Source: Aquimarina atlantica (GTDB lineage Bacteria > Bacteroidota > Bacteroidia > Flavobacteriales > Flavobacteriaceae). From it: 64,000 nt of DNA. The position numbers were made by a program, and so were the translations under genes. This document shows, in pieces, positions 44,440-53,715 of this stretch (its first letter is position 1; each line of letters begins with the position of its first letter). Location of the stretch: assembly GCF_000626715.1 (NCBI RefSeq), contig NZ_AQRA01000011.1:62001-126000 (forward strand). The letters run 5' to 3'. Below the pieces are notes generated by a model. It saw nothing but the letters and a program-made list of their open reading frames with translations. It was not told where the DNA came from and searched no databases.

Positions 44440-45588
44440 TTAATTTAGTTTAAAAACTCGCCTGCACAACGCTTTTAAAAAATTTGCAGCGGGTAGACTT
44501 GTAGTAATTTTAATGTCTTCTAATAGCGTAGTTTCTTCGTCTAAAAATTTTAGAATCTTTGTGCTCTTATTTTTTTGAAATAACCTGGAAAACAAATTCG
44601 AACCTATTCTGTTTTCTGTATATAAAACATCCAGAAATAGTAAATCATAGTACCAGAACTTGGTTCTTTTACTAAATTTTGAAAGATCTGTATTACTTTT
44701 AAGGTAAGAGGTAAGGGTATTTATTTTCTTAAGAGATATGTTAAATGTATATCCTGTACTAGGTTTTGTCCAGCCTCCAGCTGTACCAATATGCAATATG
44801 TTTTTAGAATTATGCTTTCTAAATTCATAACAGGTCATTGGGATACATCCTTTTTCTTTTTCGATAATCTCATATTCATCGATTCCTTTTTCTTTTATGT
44901 ATCTTGCTATTTCATTTTCATATTCTTTCTCTTGTAAAAGATTTTCAGAAAATAATGTGTATTCAAACAATGCTTCTGTTTCAGAAATAGGTAGCACATA
45001 CATAAATCGGGTATTGTTTTTCTGAGCTACAGTAAAATCCATAAAAGTAGCTGTTTTAATATCAAATAGAGGGTTTTGTGTTTTTACAAACCATCCTACA
45101 AAATGTTGATTCAAAACAGGGTATCGGCTTTGTTTTTTGTATGCTCTGGATAACAGCGCACTATTAAAAACTTTATCTGCAAGATGTATTCGGGTGTTGG
45201 TTTCAACTCTAACTATGTTTCCTTCATCGGTTAAAGAAATGATTTCTTCCTGTGAGATGGTGATGTTAGATTTTTCTTTTAAAACTTTAAAAATAAAATC
45301 ATAAAAATCTTTACTTCTCACAAGCTTATACTGATAAGGCAAGATCTTTATTTGTTTTGAAAAATGAGTGCTTCCAAAATAGATAGTATCCCATTTTTTG
45401 CTTACAATTTCATCCCAGATACCTATATCTTTTTCCCAAAAACACCAAGTGCGATCATTCTGATTTTTTAGTTCTTTATCAATTAGCAAGATTTGTTTTT
45501 CATCAAAAAAAGAATCCAAAACCATATGATAAGCGAGCATCAAACCCGAAGCTCCTAAACCCGAAATTATGTAATCGTATTTTTGCAT
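44440..45588 (-). CDS. crtY: lycopene cyclase (CrtY-type)
   Basis: This 382-residue flavoprotein of the lycopene beta-cyclase family would close the ends of lycopene to make beta-carotene, the precursor of zeaxanthin-type flavobacterial pigments. Visible marks are the FAD-binding N-terminus YDYIISGLGASGLMLAY, NDRTWCFWEKD (the family-typical RTWCFWE), FMDFTVAQ, then EKGCIPMT and IGTAGGWTKPSTGYTFN. No other carotenoid gene is adjacent. A decayed plus-strand fragment follows 6 bp beyond its start. Confidence 0.9.
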   Translation of the reverse strand: MQKYDYIISGLGASGLMLAYHMVLDSFFDEKQILLIDKELKNQNDRTWCFWEKDIGIWDEIVSKKWDTIYFGSTHFSKQIKILPYQYKLVRSKDFYDFIFKVLKEKSNITISQEEIISLTDEGNIVRVETNTRIHLADKVFNSALLSRAYKKQSRYPVLNQHFVGWFVKTQNPLFDIKTATFMDFTVAQKNNTRFMYVLPISETEALFEYTLFSENLLQEKEYENEIARYIKEKGIDEYEIIEKEKGCIPMTCYEFRKHNSKNILHIGTAGGWTKPSTGYTFNISLKKINTLTSYLKSNTDLSKFSKRTKFWYYDLLFLDVLYTENRIGSNLFSRLFQKNKSTKILKFLDEETTLLEDIKITTSLPAANFLKALCRRVFKLN

Positions 45589-45593
45589 ATATT

Positions 45594-45809
45594 ATGATAG
45601 TCAAATATAAAATGAAAATTCAGCAATATGACTATATCATTAAGTATTTAGGTTTATTTCTTATACATCTTTCTTATCAATCATTTTTAAGTATCAAAAC
45701 CAGTATTGTTGATGTCAAAACAAATGCTGGTAAAGCTGCGGCAGTACGAACTGGTGCCAAATACTTAAATAGTAGAGAAGACATTAAATGTATAGAAATA
45801 CTTCTTTAA
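45594..45809 (+). pseudogene. decayed fragment, glycosyltransferase-like end
   Basis: A 71-codon frame whose C-terminal part (NAGKAAAVRTGAKYLNSRED) resembles the NAGKA-AVR-G--YL motif of family 2 glycosyltransferases, cut off before the DADLA step. Its first part (QQYDYIIKYLG) loosely resembles the start of the lycopene cyclase next door (QKYDYIISGLG) in inverted orientation. It looks like a rearranged remnant rather than a working gene. Confidence 0.4.
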
Positions 45810-45867
45810 TAACAGTTTTTTAAACTTTTTAAAATAGAGTTTGGTTAACTTTCCTTTTCTTTGCCAA

Positions 45868-46794
45868 ATGATTTCTAACAAGATAAAAGCTCATTTGGCT
45901 CTATTGAGCGTTAATATTATATATGGAGCAAATTATCTTGTCGCAAAAGGATTAATGCCTAATAAAATTGAAGCTTCTGCATTGGTATTTCTTCGAATTA
46001 GTGGTGCGGGTCTATTGTTCTTAATCCTTAAACTCTTTATTAAAGAACAAGTAGAAAGAAAAGATATTCCTCGCTTAGCATTATGTGGTTTTTTAGGAAT
46101 TGCTACCAATCAATTCTTTTCGATGAATGGATTAAGCCTCACTTCTCCAGTCGATGCTGCAATTATTATTACTGCAATGCCTATTTTTACAGTAATTATT
46201 AGTTATTTCTTGCTTAAAGAACCCTTAACTTTACAACGTATTTTGGGGATATCAATAGGAGGTATTGGTGCTGTTTTATTAATTTATTTAGGAAATTCTG
46301 GATTAGGAACCAGCTCTTTGTTAGGAAATATTTTTGTATGTATCAACGCTTTAGCATTTGCATTCTACTTAGTAATTGTAAAACCACTAATGTCTAAGTA
46401 TAAACCTGTTACTGTAATTGTTTGGACGTTTTTATTTGGGTTTATATTTATGTTTCCGTTTTGTATAGAGAAATTAATTTATACTGATTTTAGCACTTTT
46501 GCTACTTCAAATTGGGTTTCTTTATTTTATGTTGTAGTAGGGCCGACTTTTCTGGCATATTTACTTAATATGTTTGCTTTACAGTTTGTAAAACCTACCG
46601 TTTCTAGTAGTTATATTTATGTACAACCTGCAGTTGCTATGATTCTTGTGGGTGTTATCTCATATTTTATGGTAAACAGTCAATATAAAGGAGATATCAC
46701 GATACCAAAATTATTATGTTGTATTTTAATTTTTTGTGGAGTTTACCTCATTAGTAGTGGTCCTTTGAGGTGGTTTAAAAAATCAAATTCCTAA
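45868..46794 (+). CDS. EamA-family (DMT) transporter
   Basis: The start is the ATG at 45868 (MISNKIKAHLALL), giving 308 residues; the longer frame starts with TTG. It has about ten hydrophobic segments in two EamA repeats (SVNIIYGANYLVAKGLMPNK; FVCINALAFAFYLVIVKPL) and EPLTLQRILGISIGGIGAVL at the end of the first repeat. It is an inner-membrane drug/metabolite exporter whose substrate cannot be deduced. Its stop codon shares three bases with the stop of the convergent FeoB-associated peptide gene. Confidence 0.9.
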   Translation: MISNKIKAHLALLSVNIIYGANYLVAKGLMPNKIEASALVFLRISGAGLLFLILKLFIKEQVERKDIPRLALCGFLGIATNQFFSMNGLSLTSPVDAAIIITAMPIFTVIISYFLLKEPLTLQRILGISIGGIGAVLLIYLGNSGLGTSSLLGNIFVCINALAFAFYLVIVKPLMSKYKPVTVIVWTFLFGFIFMFPFCIEKLIYTDFSTFATSNWVSLFYVVVGPTFLAYLLNMFALQFVKPTVSSSYIYVQPAVAMILVGVISYFMVNSQYKGDITIPKLLCCILIFCGVYLISSGPLRWFKKSNS

Positions 46795-46943
46795 TGACAA
46801 CCACAACCTGTACTACCACAAGATTTTGATGATTTTTTCTTTGTAGAAGAGATTGAAGGTTTCCAAAAGAATTTTTTAATCAAAAACCCTATTGCTCCAA
46901 CAAAAATTAAAAGCACAATTATATTTTGGATAAGAATACTCAT
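46791..46943 (-). CDS. FeoB-associated Cys-rich membrane protein
   Basis: A 50-residue gene, read directly from the minus strand: MSILIQNIIVLLIFVGAIGF forms one membrane helix, followed by a lysine/serine linker and the C-terminus CGSTGCGCH. This is the classic architecture of the FeoB-associated Cys-rich family. It lies 39 bp after the feoB stop on the same strand. Three closely spaced cysteines and a terminal His could hand over ferrous iron. The terminal codon TAG overlaps the TAA of the EamA gene. Confidence 0.88.
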   Translation of the reverse strand: MSILIQNIIVLLIFVGAIGFLIKKFFWKPSISSTKKKSSKSCGSTGCGCH

Positions 46944-46982
46944 AATATATAAAGTCGTATAAAAATACTAAAACTAACGTTC

Positions 46983-49079
46983 TTATTTTAAAATTTGATA
47001 TACAATTAAGGCTACACTGTAAGCAAAGATGCTCATAAAAACAAGCTGAATCATTGGCCATTTCCAGCTGTTAGTTTCTCGTTTTACTATAGCTAAGGTA
47101 CTCATACATTGCATCGCAAAGGCGTAAAACAATAATAATGAGATACCACTGGCTAAATTAAACAAAGGGCCTCCTGTTGCCTGATTGACCTCTGCGGCCA
47201 TTCTATTTTTTATCGTTTCTTCCTCATCACTCCCTACACTATATATGGTTGCTAACGTTCCTACAAAAACTTCTCTGGCGGCAAAAGAACTAATAATTCC
47301 TATTCCTATTTTCCAATCATAACCCAAAGGAGCTACTATAGGTTCTATAGCTTTACCTGCATATCCAATAAAGGAATATTCTAGTTTGTAAGATGCTATT
47401 TTGTTATCTAATTCTTCTTGCGAAAGATTAGGATGTAGCTCTGTTATAATTTCTTCGGCATTACTAAAATTTTCATTTGGTCCAAAACTTGCTAAAACCC
47501 ATAAAATGATAGAGATTGCCAAAATGATTTTTCCAGCTCCAAAAACAAAAGCCTTTGTTTTTTCGATTACATTTATTATCACATTTTTAAATAGCGGAAC
47601 TTTATATCCTGGCATTTCGATTACAAAATAAGATTTGCTTTTGATTTTTAATATCTTGTTAAGTAACCAGGCCGATCCGACTGCTGTACCAAAGCCTAGA
47701 AAATACAACAACATCAAAGTAAGGCTTTGATAGCCAAATATCCAACCTACCTTTTCATCAGGAATAACTAATGCAATAATAATAAGATATACCGGTAACC
47801 TTGCCGAACATGTTGTAAAAGGAACGACCAGAATTGTGATTAACCTTTCTTTCCAGTTTTCTATATTTCTTGTTGCCATTACCGCAGGGATAGCACAGGC
47901 TGTACCCGAAACTAAAGGAACTACACTTTTACCACTTAATCCAAACCTACGCATCACCCTATCCATAAGAAAAACTACACGACTCATATAACCGCTTTCT
48001 TCTAATATCGAAATAAAGAGAAACAAAAATGCGATTTGAGGAATGAAAATAACAATCCCTCCTAAACCAGGAATAATACCTTCTGTAATCAAGTCGACAA
48101 AAGGTCCCGACGGTAGCAAAGCTTTTGTTACTTCACTTAACCATGCAAAAGCTTCATCTATTAAGTCCATTGGATATGATGACCAATCATAAATGGCTTG
48201 AAATATCAATAAGAGTATTGCTAAGAAAATAAAATATCCCCAAAATTTATGGGTAAGTATCCTATCCATCTTTGCCCGTATTCCTGTAGCTGCTTTTTCA
48301 TCTACTATAAGGCCTTTTTTAAGCACATTATTAATAAATTGATATCGCTTAATAGTCTCTTTCTGTTGTAGTCTTTTTAGTTCACTTTCAGGTTTTATCT
48401 TAAAATCAGGTGAAACAACTATTTCTTGTTTATCAACTTTCCTGAAATTAACATCTTGAGTTATGATCAACCAAAGCTTATATAAAGATTGATCAGGAAA
48501 TGCTTTTTGTAATCTACCAAAATAATCTGGTGCAAAAGACAATGCATCAAAACAAGGTTTTTTTGATAATGAGGTATATGATTCTATTAATTTTTTAAGT
48601 TCATCGATCCCTTCTCCTTTACGAGCACTTACCAAAGCTATTTTGGTATTTAGTTCTTTTTCTAATAGGGGAATATCTAATGAAATTCCCTTTCTACGCA
48701 TACGATCTGCCATATTGATAACCAAAATAGTAGGAATATCAAGATCTTTAATTTGTGTAAAAAGAAGTAAATTTCGTTTCAGGTTTTCTACATCGCTTAC
48801 TACGACAGCTACATCGGGGTAGTCTTTGTCTTTTTTATTAAGTAGTAATTCGATCACTACATTTTCATCTAATGAAGAAGCATTAAGGCTATAAGTACCT
48901 GGTAAATCCATAATGTGAGCCTTAACTCCACGAGATAATTTACATACTCCTTTTTTTTTCTCTACAGTAATACCTGGATAATTACCAACCTGTTGATTAA
49001 GGCCAGTAAGCAAATTAAAAACAGATGTTTTTCCGGTATTTGGGTTTCCAATAAGTGAAACTTTAATTTGCTTAGCCAT
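46983..49079 (-). CDS. feoB: ferrous iron transporter FeoB
   Basis: This 698-residue inner-membrane iron transporter has an N-terminal G domain with G1 GNPNTGKT (11-18), G3 DLPGTYSL and G4 NMAD. A helical spacer is followed by the membrane domain with the gate motifs (GTACAIPAVMATR; FTTCSARLPVYLIII). It moves Fe2+ across the cytoplasmic membrane. The gene begins 15 bp after feoA, and the FeoB-associated peptide follows. Confidence 0.96.
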   Translation of the reverse strand: MAKQIKVSLIGNPNTGKTSVFNLLTGLNQQVGNYPGITVEKKKGVCKLSRGVKAHIMDLPGTYSLNASSLDENVVIELLLNKKDKDYPDVAVVVSDVENLKRNLLLFTQIKDLDIPTILVINMADRMRRKGISLDIPLLEKELNTKIALVSARKGEGIDELKKLIESYTSLSKKPCFDALSFAPDYFGRLQKAFPDQSLYKLWLIITQDVNFRKVDKQEIVVSPDFKIKPESELKRLQQKETIKRYQFINNVLKKGLIVDEKAATGIRAKMDRILTHKFWGYFIFLAILLLIFQAIYDWSSYPMDLIDEAFAWLSEVTKALLPSGPFVDLITEGIIPGLGGIVIFIPQIAFLFLFISILEESGYMSRVVFLMDRVMRRFGLSGKSVVPLVSGTACAIPAVMATRNIENWKERLITILVVPFTTCSARLPVYLIIIALVIPDEKVGWIFGYQSLTLMLLYFLGFGTAVGSAWLLNKILKIKSKSYFVIEMPGYKVPLFKNVIINVIEKTKAFVFGAGKIILAISIILWVLASFGPNENFSNAEEIITELHPNLSQEELDNKIASYKLEYSFIGYAGKAIEPIVAPLGYDWKIGIGIISSFAAREVFVGTLATIYSVGSDEEETIKNRMAAEVNQATGGPLFNLASGISLLLFYAFAMQCMSTLAIVKRETNSWKWPMIQLVFMSIFAYSVALIVYQILK

Positions 49080-49094
49080 AAAAAGAATTGCTAT

Positions 49095-49322
49095 TTAAAT
49101 AATTTGAACTTCAATTTGGGCTGCAATTTCTTTACGGATGGCAAGATGGCTACCATTTATATTAAGATACATTGGACATTGAAAAGGAGCTGTCTGAAGT
49201 AATTCAACTTCGTTTCCCGGCAAACATCCCATTTCTAATAATTTTAGAGGAATAATATCTGAAGTAATCTCCTTAATCAAAGCACGCTGACCTCTCTTAA
49301 GTGTAGCAATTGTAGTCTTCAA
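49095..49322 (-). CDS. feoA: FeoA-domain protein, TTG start
   Basis: A 75-residue SH3-like FeoA protein (MKTTIATLKRGQRALIKEIT; LLEMGCLPGNEVELLQTAPF). It supports FeoB activity. The start codon is TTG at 49322-49320: a stop (TAA) lies two codons upstream in frame and the next ATG is deep inside the domain. It lies 15 bp upstream of feoB and just below a TTTAG...CTAAA inverted repeat. Confidence 0.9.
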   Translation of the reverse strand: MKTTIATLKRGQRALIKEITSDIIPLKLLEMGCLPGNEVELLQTAPFQCPMYLNINGSHLAIRKEIAAQIEVQII

Positions 49323-49328
49323 AGTTTA

Positions 49329-49350
49329 TTTAGATTAATTTTAAACTAAA
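49329..49350 (-). promoter_or_regulatory. putative metalloregulator operator of feoAB
   Basis: TTTAGATTAA-TT-TTAAACTAAA is a near-perfect inverted repeat (9 of 10 positions) of the length and style of DtxR/MntR-family boxes (TTTAGgtTAA). It lies 6 bp upstream of the feoA TTG start, within the untranslated leader or promoter, so it fits iron-dependent repression. Regulator not identified. Confidence 0.5.
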
Positions 49351-49642
49351 CAAAAGTAATAGAAAAAAATGGTTCTAAAAAACCAATTCATACTAAACTA
49401 GGCCTAACAATAAGTTAAATAACTACAATCATTCAAGTCATAACATCTAAAAAGCAATAGAGATTTAACCTTCTAATTTAAGTTATAAACCCCAATATTA
49501 GTCTGAAATCTTTGAAATTCAAAGATTTCGGACATTCTTAAGACAACATCAATATAGTTTTGCTCCATCTAAATTTAGTTCAAGGCGGAAACCGAAAAGC
49601 CTTAAAAAAAGAGTAGGTAAAAACTCATAAAACCTTATAATC
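49351..49642. other. intergenic region between feoA and a lipoprotein gene
   Basis: 292 bp of non-coding sequence. It contains a 33-bp near-perfect palindrome at 49501-49533 (GTC/GAC ends, GAAATCTTTGAA with TTCAAAGATTTC). The palindrome is described separately. Confidence 0.5.
49501..49533. repeat. 33-bp palindrome upstream of lipoprotein gene
   Basis: GTCTGAAATCTTTGAA and TTCAAAGATTTCGGAC are complementary over 15 Watson-Crick pairs plus one G-T, around a single central base. It lacks a T-run, so it is an operator or an mRNA hairpin rather than a terminator. Confidence 0.6.
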
Positions 49643-51286
49643 ATGCGTCACTTTAAAATTAACTTATTATTCTGTGCTTGTATGATATTTTTAATATCAT
49701 GTGAGAAAAGTGATCACTTTGTAGAAGATCAGGACGTTTCTTCTGAAATTGAAGAATCTTCTGATACTGATGCAAAAATCATATTAAGTAATGGAAATTC
49801 CATTCGTTTTCATCAAATCAACGATGGTGAGTTACAAGGAACTTTTCTTCTTGAAGAAAGCGATTGCGAGTCCTGTTCTGTGCTTAACAACATCACAAAA
49901 ATTGCCGGAAAAGATATTTCTGAAGCAGATATTTTCTGGGCTCTTTCTGAACCCGGAACAGTAATTCCTTCATTTTTAAAAAACGGGAATAACAGCTTTG
50001 ATCAAAAAAACAGTAAACAACAAGGTTGGGCACGAAACGTGGCATTGGATCTTCCTATAACCATAGAAACCAATCCTAGCCGAACTATTGTTGCCTGTAA
50101 AAACAGTAATTTTACAGGGTCTATCGCCGGAGGTTTTTTAGGAAACCCTGAATTTGTTGCTCTAGACAAAACTCCAAATAATTATAATGGTTTTGTTGAT
50201 GACTGCGCTAATTTATCTCCTTCTGCTTGTAATAAAGGGACAAGGTATAAACTACATGCAGTAATGCATGGCATAAAAAAATGGAGAGGAAAGATCTGTA
50301 GTAAAGCTGTGCAAAGTAGTACTAATGATCATTATATTTCTAATAGTATTGGAGGCCATATCTGCCAAAGCCCTCCTTGTAGTGCATATGTAGGTCCTGA
50401 ATTATATTTCGAATATTATTCCAATAGAAAATGGAAGTCTATGAAGAATCCATCTGGTCAATATCCTGAAGGTTTTGAGGTACCAGCCAATACTACAAAG
50501 GTATATAGTTACTGGTGGAACACATCAACAAAAACCTCTTTTAGATTAAGAGTAAAAAATGCTATGGGTAAAGATCAATTTGACTTTATGATGGATCAAC
50601 CTGATCCTGTTGTCACCCCACCAGGTGGAGGAAACCCTCCTACCCCAGAAGATTTTCCACAATTACCAGCACATATTGAATTATCACATGGAACTTTGGG
50701 AGGGCAAAATTATAGAATTGTGGTAGATTTTACCACTATCATCGATAAGAAACCAAGGATTACTATTCCTGAACAGTTTTTACCTGTTCTTCCAGAATAT
50801 GATGGAGAGGTAATATTTCCAAACAATTTTTGTGGAATGAGAATCTTAAAAGCAGATCGATTTATATGGGAAACGGGCGATGGACAATTAGTTAATCAAG
50901 ATCCATATAATTACGTTCCCGAAGATAGTTCAATAGAAAAACTATTTGGTTTTTCTATTTATAATAGCGGGATAGAATTTTCAGGACCTATTGGGGCATG
51001 CCATAATAGTAATGAAAACTGGGCATTTCCGTTTCCATTTACAGACACTGGCAATATGACCAATCAACCATTAAGATTAACCATCGAACTTTTATCGGAT
51101 TCAGAGATCGAATTTTTAAATCATACCCTGCCTGGAAATGAACCTCTTGATGCCCATGAATTATTTGAAGAAGTGGATTTTGATGAACTCATCGCGTTTT
51201 ATAATGAAACATTTTATGAAGGTTTCGAGCAATGGATTGACGCCGTTTGTGAAGAAAATCCAAATGATTGTCCTCTACAAGATTAA
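49643..51286 (+). CDS. lipoprotein of unknown function
   Basis: This 547-residue protein has a lipoprotein signal (MRHFKINLLFCACMIFLISC, then E) and an acidic linker. The middle is cysteine-containing (CESCSVLNN; CKNSNF; GGHICQSPPCSAYVGPE). A Pro/Gly linker (PPGGGNPPTP) comes before a C-terminal domain of about 200 residues with FCGMRILKADRFIWETG. I do not recognise a catalytic family. It is transcribed alone, ahead of a convergent SCO1 gene. The outer-membrane anchored surface role is inferred from the signal only. Confidence 0.75.
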   Translation: MRHFKINLLFCACMIFLISCEKSDHFVEDQDVSSEIEESSDTDAKIILSNGNSIRFHQINDGELQGTFLLEESDCESCSVLNNITKIAGKDISEADIFWALSEPGTVIPSFLKNGNNSFDQKNSKQQGWARNVALDLPITIETNPSRTIVACKNSNFTGSIAGGFLGNPEFVALDKTPNNYNGFVDDCANLSPSACNKGTRYKLHAVMHGIKKWRGKICSKAVQSSTNDHYISNSIGGHICQSPPCSAYVGPELYFEYYSNRKWKSMKNPSGQYPEGFEVPANTTKVYSYWWNTSTKTSFRLRVKNAMGKDQFDFMMDQPDPVVTPPGGGNPPTPEDFPQLPAHIELSHGTLGGQNYRIVVDFTTIIDKKPRITIPEQFLPVLPEYDGEVIFPNNFCGMRILKADRFIWETGDGQLVNQDPYNYVPEDSSIEKLFGFSIYNSGIEFSGPIGACHNSNENWAFPFPFTDTGNMTNQPLRLTIELLSDSEIEFLNHTLPGNEPLDAHELFEEVDFDELIAFYNETFYEGFEQWIDAVCEENPNDCPLQD

Positions 51287-51310
51287 ACAATTATAAACTA
51301 AAGTAACTTC

Positions 51311-51337
51311 GAGTGGAGTCAATTTCTGACTTCACTC
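51311..51337. terminator. hairpin between convergent lipoprotein and SCO1 genes
   Basis: GAGTGGAGTCA (51311-51321) and TGACTTCACTC (51327-51337) form an 11-bp stem (one G-T) around a 5-nt loop. It covers the SCO1 stop codon at 51332-51334. T-runs are weak, so it is a likely but not ideal two-way terminator. Confidence 0.55.
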
Positions 51338-52018
51338 TATGTTATGTTTATATTTTTCTTTCTTTAAAACAGCAATATCTTCTATCAATCGATCAATATC
51401 TTCTGGATTGGTGCCATCATAAAATCCTCGAATACGTTTCTTTTTATCAACCAAAATAAAGTTCTCGGTATGCACCATATCATATGGTCCACCATCTCCA
51501 TCAGACTTGGCAGCCAAATAGGATTTACGTGCTAAATCATAAATCTGTTTTTTATCTCCGGTAACCAGGTTCCACTTAGCATCATCTACTCCTTTTTCGA
51601 TAGCATATTTTTTTAGCCTGGCGACACTATCTATGGTTGGCGTTACAGAATGCGAAAGCAAAAGCACATCACCATCATCTCTTAACCGCTCCTGCACCTC
51701 TTTCATATGTCCTGTCATAATAGGACAAATTGTTTGACAAGTCGTAAAGAAAAAATCTGCCACATAAATTTTATCTTCATAATTTTTCTGAGTTACTTCT
51801 TCTCCATTTTGATTCGTTAATTTAAAATCCGGAATTTTATGATATTTACGAATATACTGCACTGTACTATCTACCAATTTTGTATTCACCATATCGGGTT
51901 CATACACGGGTAAAACTCGATTGGGTTTAAGAATTGAATATATTATAGAAATAATAATAACAGATAATACAAAAAGTACAATTGCGAAAAATTTGTATTT
52001 AGAAAAAAACTGAAGCAT
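51332..52018 (-). CDS. SCO1/SenC/PrrC copper chaperone
   Basis: This 228-residue thioredoxin-fold protein is anchored by an N-terminal helix (FFAIVLFVLSVIIISIIYSI). The copper site is C94 and C98 in TTCQTICPIMTGHM plus H183 in MVHTENF. It delivers copper to the CuA site of cytochrome c oxidase or acts as a thiol oxidoreductase. It is divergent from rseP (157 bp). Confidence 0.92.
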   Translation of the reverse strand: MLQFFSKYKFFAIVLFVLSVIIISIIYSILKPNRVLPVYEPDMVNTKLVDSTVQYIRKYHKIPDFKLTNQNGEEVTQKNYEDKIYVADFFFTTCQTICPIMTGHMKEVQERLRDDGDVLLLSHSVTPTIDSVARLKKYAIEKGVDDAKWNLVTGDKKQIYDLARKSYLAAKSDGDGGPYDMVHTENFILVDKKKRIRGFYDGTNPEDIDRLIEDIAVLKKEKYKHNIE

Positions 52019-52175
52019 ATTGATTTATTATGCTTACAAAATTACGAGGATTATCACTTATAAAAAGGTCGTTTTCATTAAAAAAATCCTAAATCTACCG
52101 AACTGTGTGGTAGTTTTTTTTCATATACTCTTCTAAAAGGTTACTTTTGCGTGATTTAATTTTGAACAACGACTT

Positions 52176-53492
52176 ATGAGTCCATTTTTTATAAAAGCAA
52201 TACAGTTACTATTAAGTTTATCTATTCTGATCGTATTACACGAATTGGGACACTTTATTCCTGCCAAATTATTTAAAACAAGAGTAGAAAAATTCTATTT
52301 GTTTTTTGACATAAAATTCTCACTGTTTAAGAAAAAAATAGGTGAAACCGTTTATGGTATTGGTTGGTTACCTCTAGGAGGATATGTAAAAATAGCCGGA
52401 ATGATTGATGAGAGTATGGATAAAGAGCAGATGGCTGGTCCACCACAACCATGGGAATTTCGATCTAAACCTGCATGGCAAAGATTGATTATCATGCTAG
52501 GTGGTGTTACTGTAAATATCATCCTTGGATTCTTAATCTATATGGCAATTATATTTACGTGGGGAACCAATTATGTTGGTTTTGATGATATGCCAAATGG
52601 TTTTGCCGTAGAAGATTCATTTAAAAAATTAGGGTTTGAAGATGGAGATCGAATTCTTGAAATAAACGGTAAGACCTTAGAAGATGTAACACAAATCAAC
52701 CACTATTTGTTTATGCGTGATGTCAAAAACATTAGTGTTTTACACCAAAATGGAAATAAAGAAACAATCCAAATTCCTGAGAATATAGGAACAACTATGT
52801 TTGAATCTGGAGTTTTACGACCTTTTTCTCCTATAAACAAACCTATTATAGATAGTACATATCTCGAAATAGCTGAAAAAGCTGGTCTTAAAAAAGGAGA
52901 TAAAATAACTGAAGTAAACGGAAAACCTATACAGTATTGGCATGAGTTTAGAAAAACAATTCAAGAAAGTAAAGGCACTCCTATTGCTCTAAATTATGTA
53001 AGAAATAATGAGACTAATTCTACTTCGATAACTCCAAACGAAGATGGTCTAATTGGTGTAGTAGTTAAAAATGGGTATAAAGTTCAAGAAAAAAAATATT
53101 CTTTTGGAGAAAGCATTACCAAAGGTTTTGATTTTGGATATTGGACTTTACATGATTATATAGCACAGTTTAAATATGTATTTACCAAAAAAGGAGCTAG
53201 CCAGGTAGGTGGATTTGGTGCGATTGGAAATCTTTTTCCCGATGCCTGGAACTGGAGAGCTTTTTGGGGAACCACAGCTTTTATTTCTATTATTTTGGCA
53301 TTTATGAATATCCTTCCTATCCCGGCATTAGATGGGGGTCATGTAATGTTTTTATTATACGAAATTATTGCAGGTAGAAAACCCAACGATAAGTTTATGG
53401 AGTATGCACAACTTGCAGGCTTTATTCTTCTTATCGCTCTATTGCTATTTGCCAACGGTAATGATATTTACCGGGCGATTTTTGATAAATAG
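52176..53492 (+). CDS. rseP: RIP zinc metalloprotease RseP
   Basis: This 438-residue site-2 protease in the cytoplasmic membrane cleaves anti-sigma factors or signal-peptide remnants. It has HELGH (H22-H26) in the first membrane segment, GWLPLGGYVKIAGM, two PDZ domains (about 130-300), and the C-terminal NILPIPALDGGH motif with the metal-binding Asp. A strong terminator follows 48 bp beyond the stop. Confidence 0.95.
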   Translation: MSPFFIKAIQLLLSLSILIVLHELGHFIPAKLFKTRVEKFYLFFDIKFSLFKKKIGETVYGIGWLPLGGYVKIAGMIDESMDKEQMAGPPQPWEFRSKPAWQRLIIMLGGVTVNIILGFLIYMAIIFTWGTNYVGFDDMPNGFAVEDSFKKLGFEDGDRILEINGKTLEDVTQINHYLFMRDVKNISVLHQNGNKETIQIPENIGTTMFESGVLRPFSPINKPIIDSTYLEIAEKAGLKKGDKITEVNGKPIQYWHEFRKTIQESKGTPIALNYVRNNETNSTSITPNEDGLIGVVVKNGYKVQEKKYSFGESITKGFDFGYWTLHDYIAQFKYVFTKKGASQVGGFGAIGNLFPDAWNWRAFWGTTAFISIILAFMNILPIPALDGGHVMFLLYEIIAGRKPNDKFMEYAQLAGFILLIALLLFANGNDIYRAIFDK

Positions 53493-53540
53493 CCAGAACT
53501 TAAATAAATAGAGATTTTAGATTCTTTTATTAAGAGATAA

Positions 53541-53582
53541 AAATCAAGTCAATAAATCCAGGTTTATTGACTTGATTTTTTT
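53541..53582 (+). terminator. rseP terminator
   Basis: A perfect 16-bp stem, AAATCAAGTCAATAAA (53541-53556) with TTTATTGACTTGATTT (53563-53578), with loop TCCAGG and a T-run. Confidence 0.92.
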
Positions 53583-53622
53583 ACACCTTAATGTAAACAG
53601 CTTCTTTCATTTTTTAGATAGC

Positions 53623-53639
53623 GTCTCACAATTTGAGAC
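53623..53639. promoter_or_regulatory. GTCTCA palindrome upstream of GG-leader peptide gene
   Basis: GTCTCACAATTTGAGAC is a 17-bp near-perfect palindrome about 77 bp before the peptide ATG. A TATTAGTTTTA stretch follows as a possible weak -7. Candidate operator; no regulator known. Confidence 0.4.
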
Positions 53640-53715
53640 CAATACATATTAGTTTTACATCAGTTATCGATCAAAAGATAACTTAAAAATAATGTATCAT
53701 TAAATCAATTAAAAA

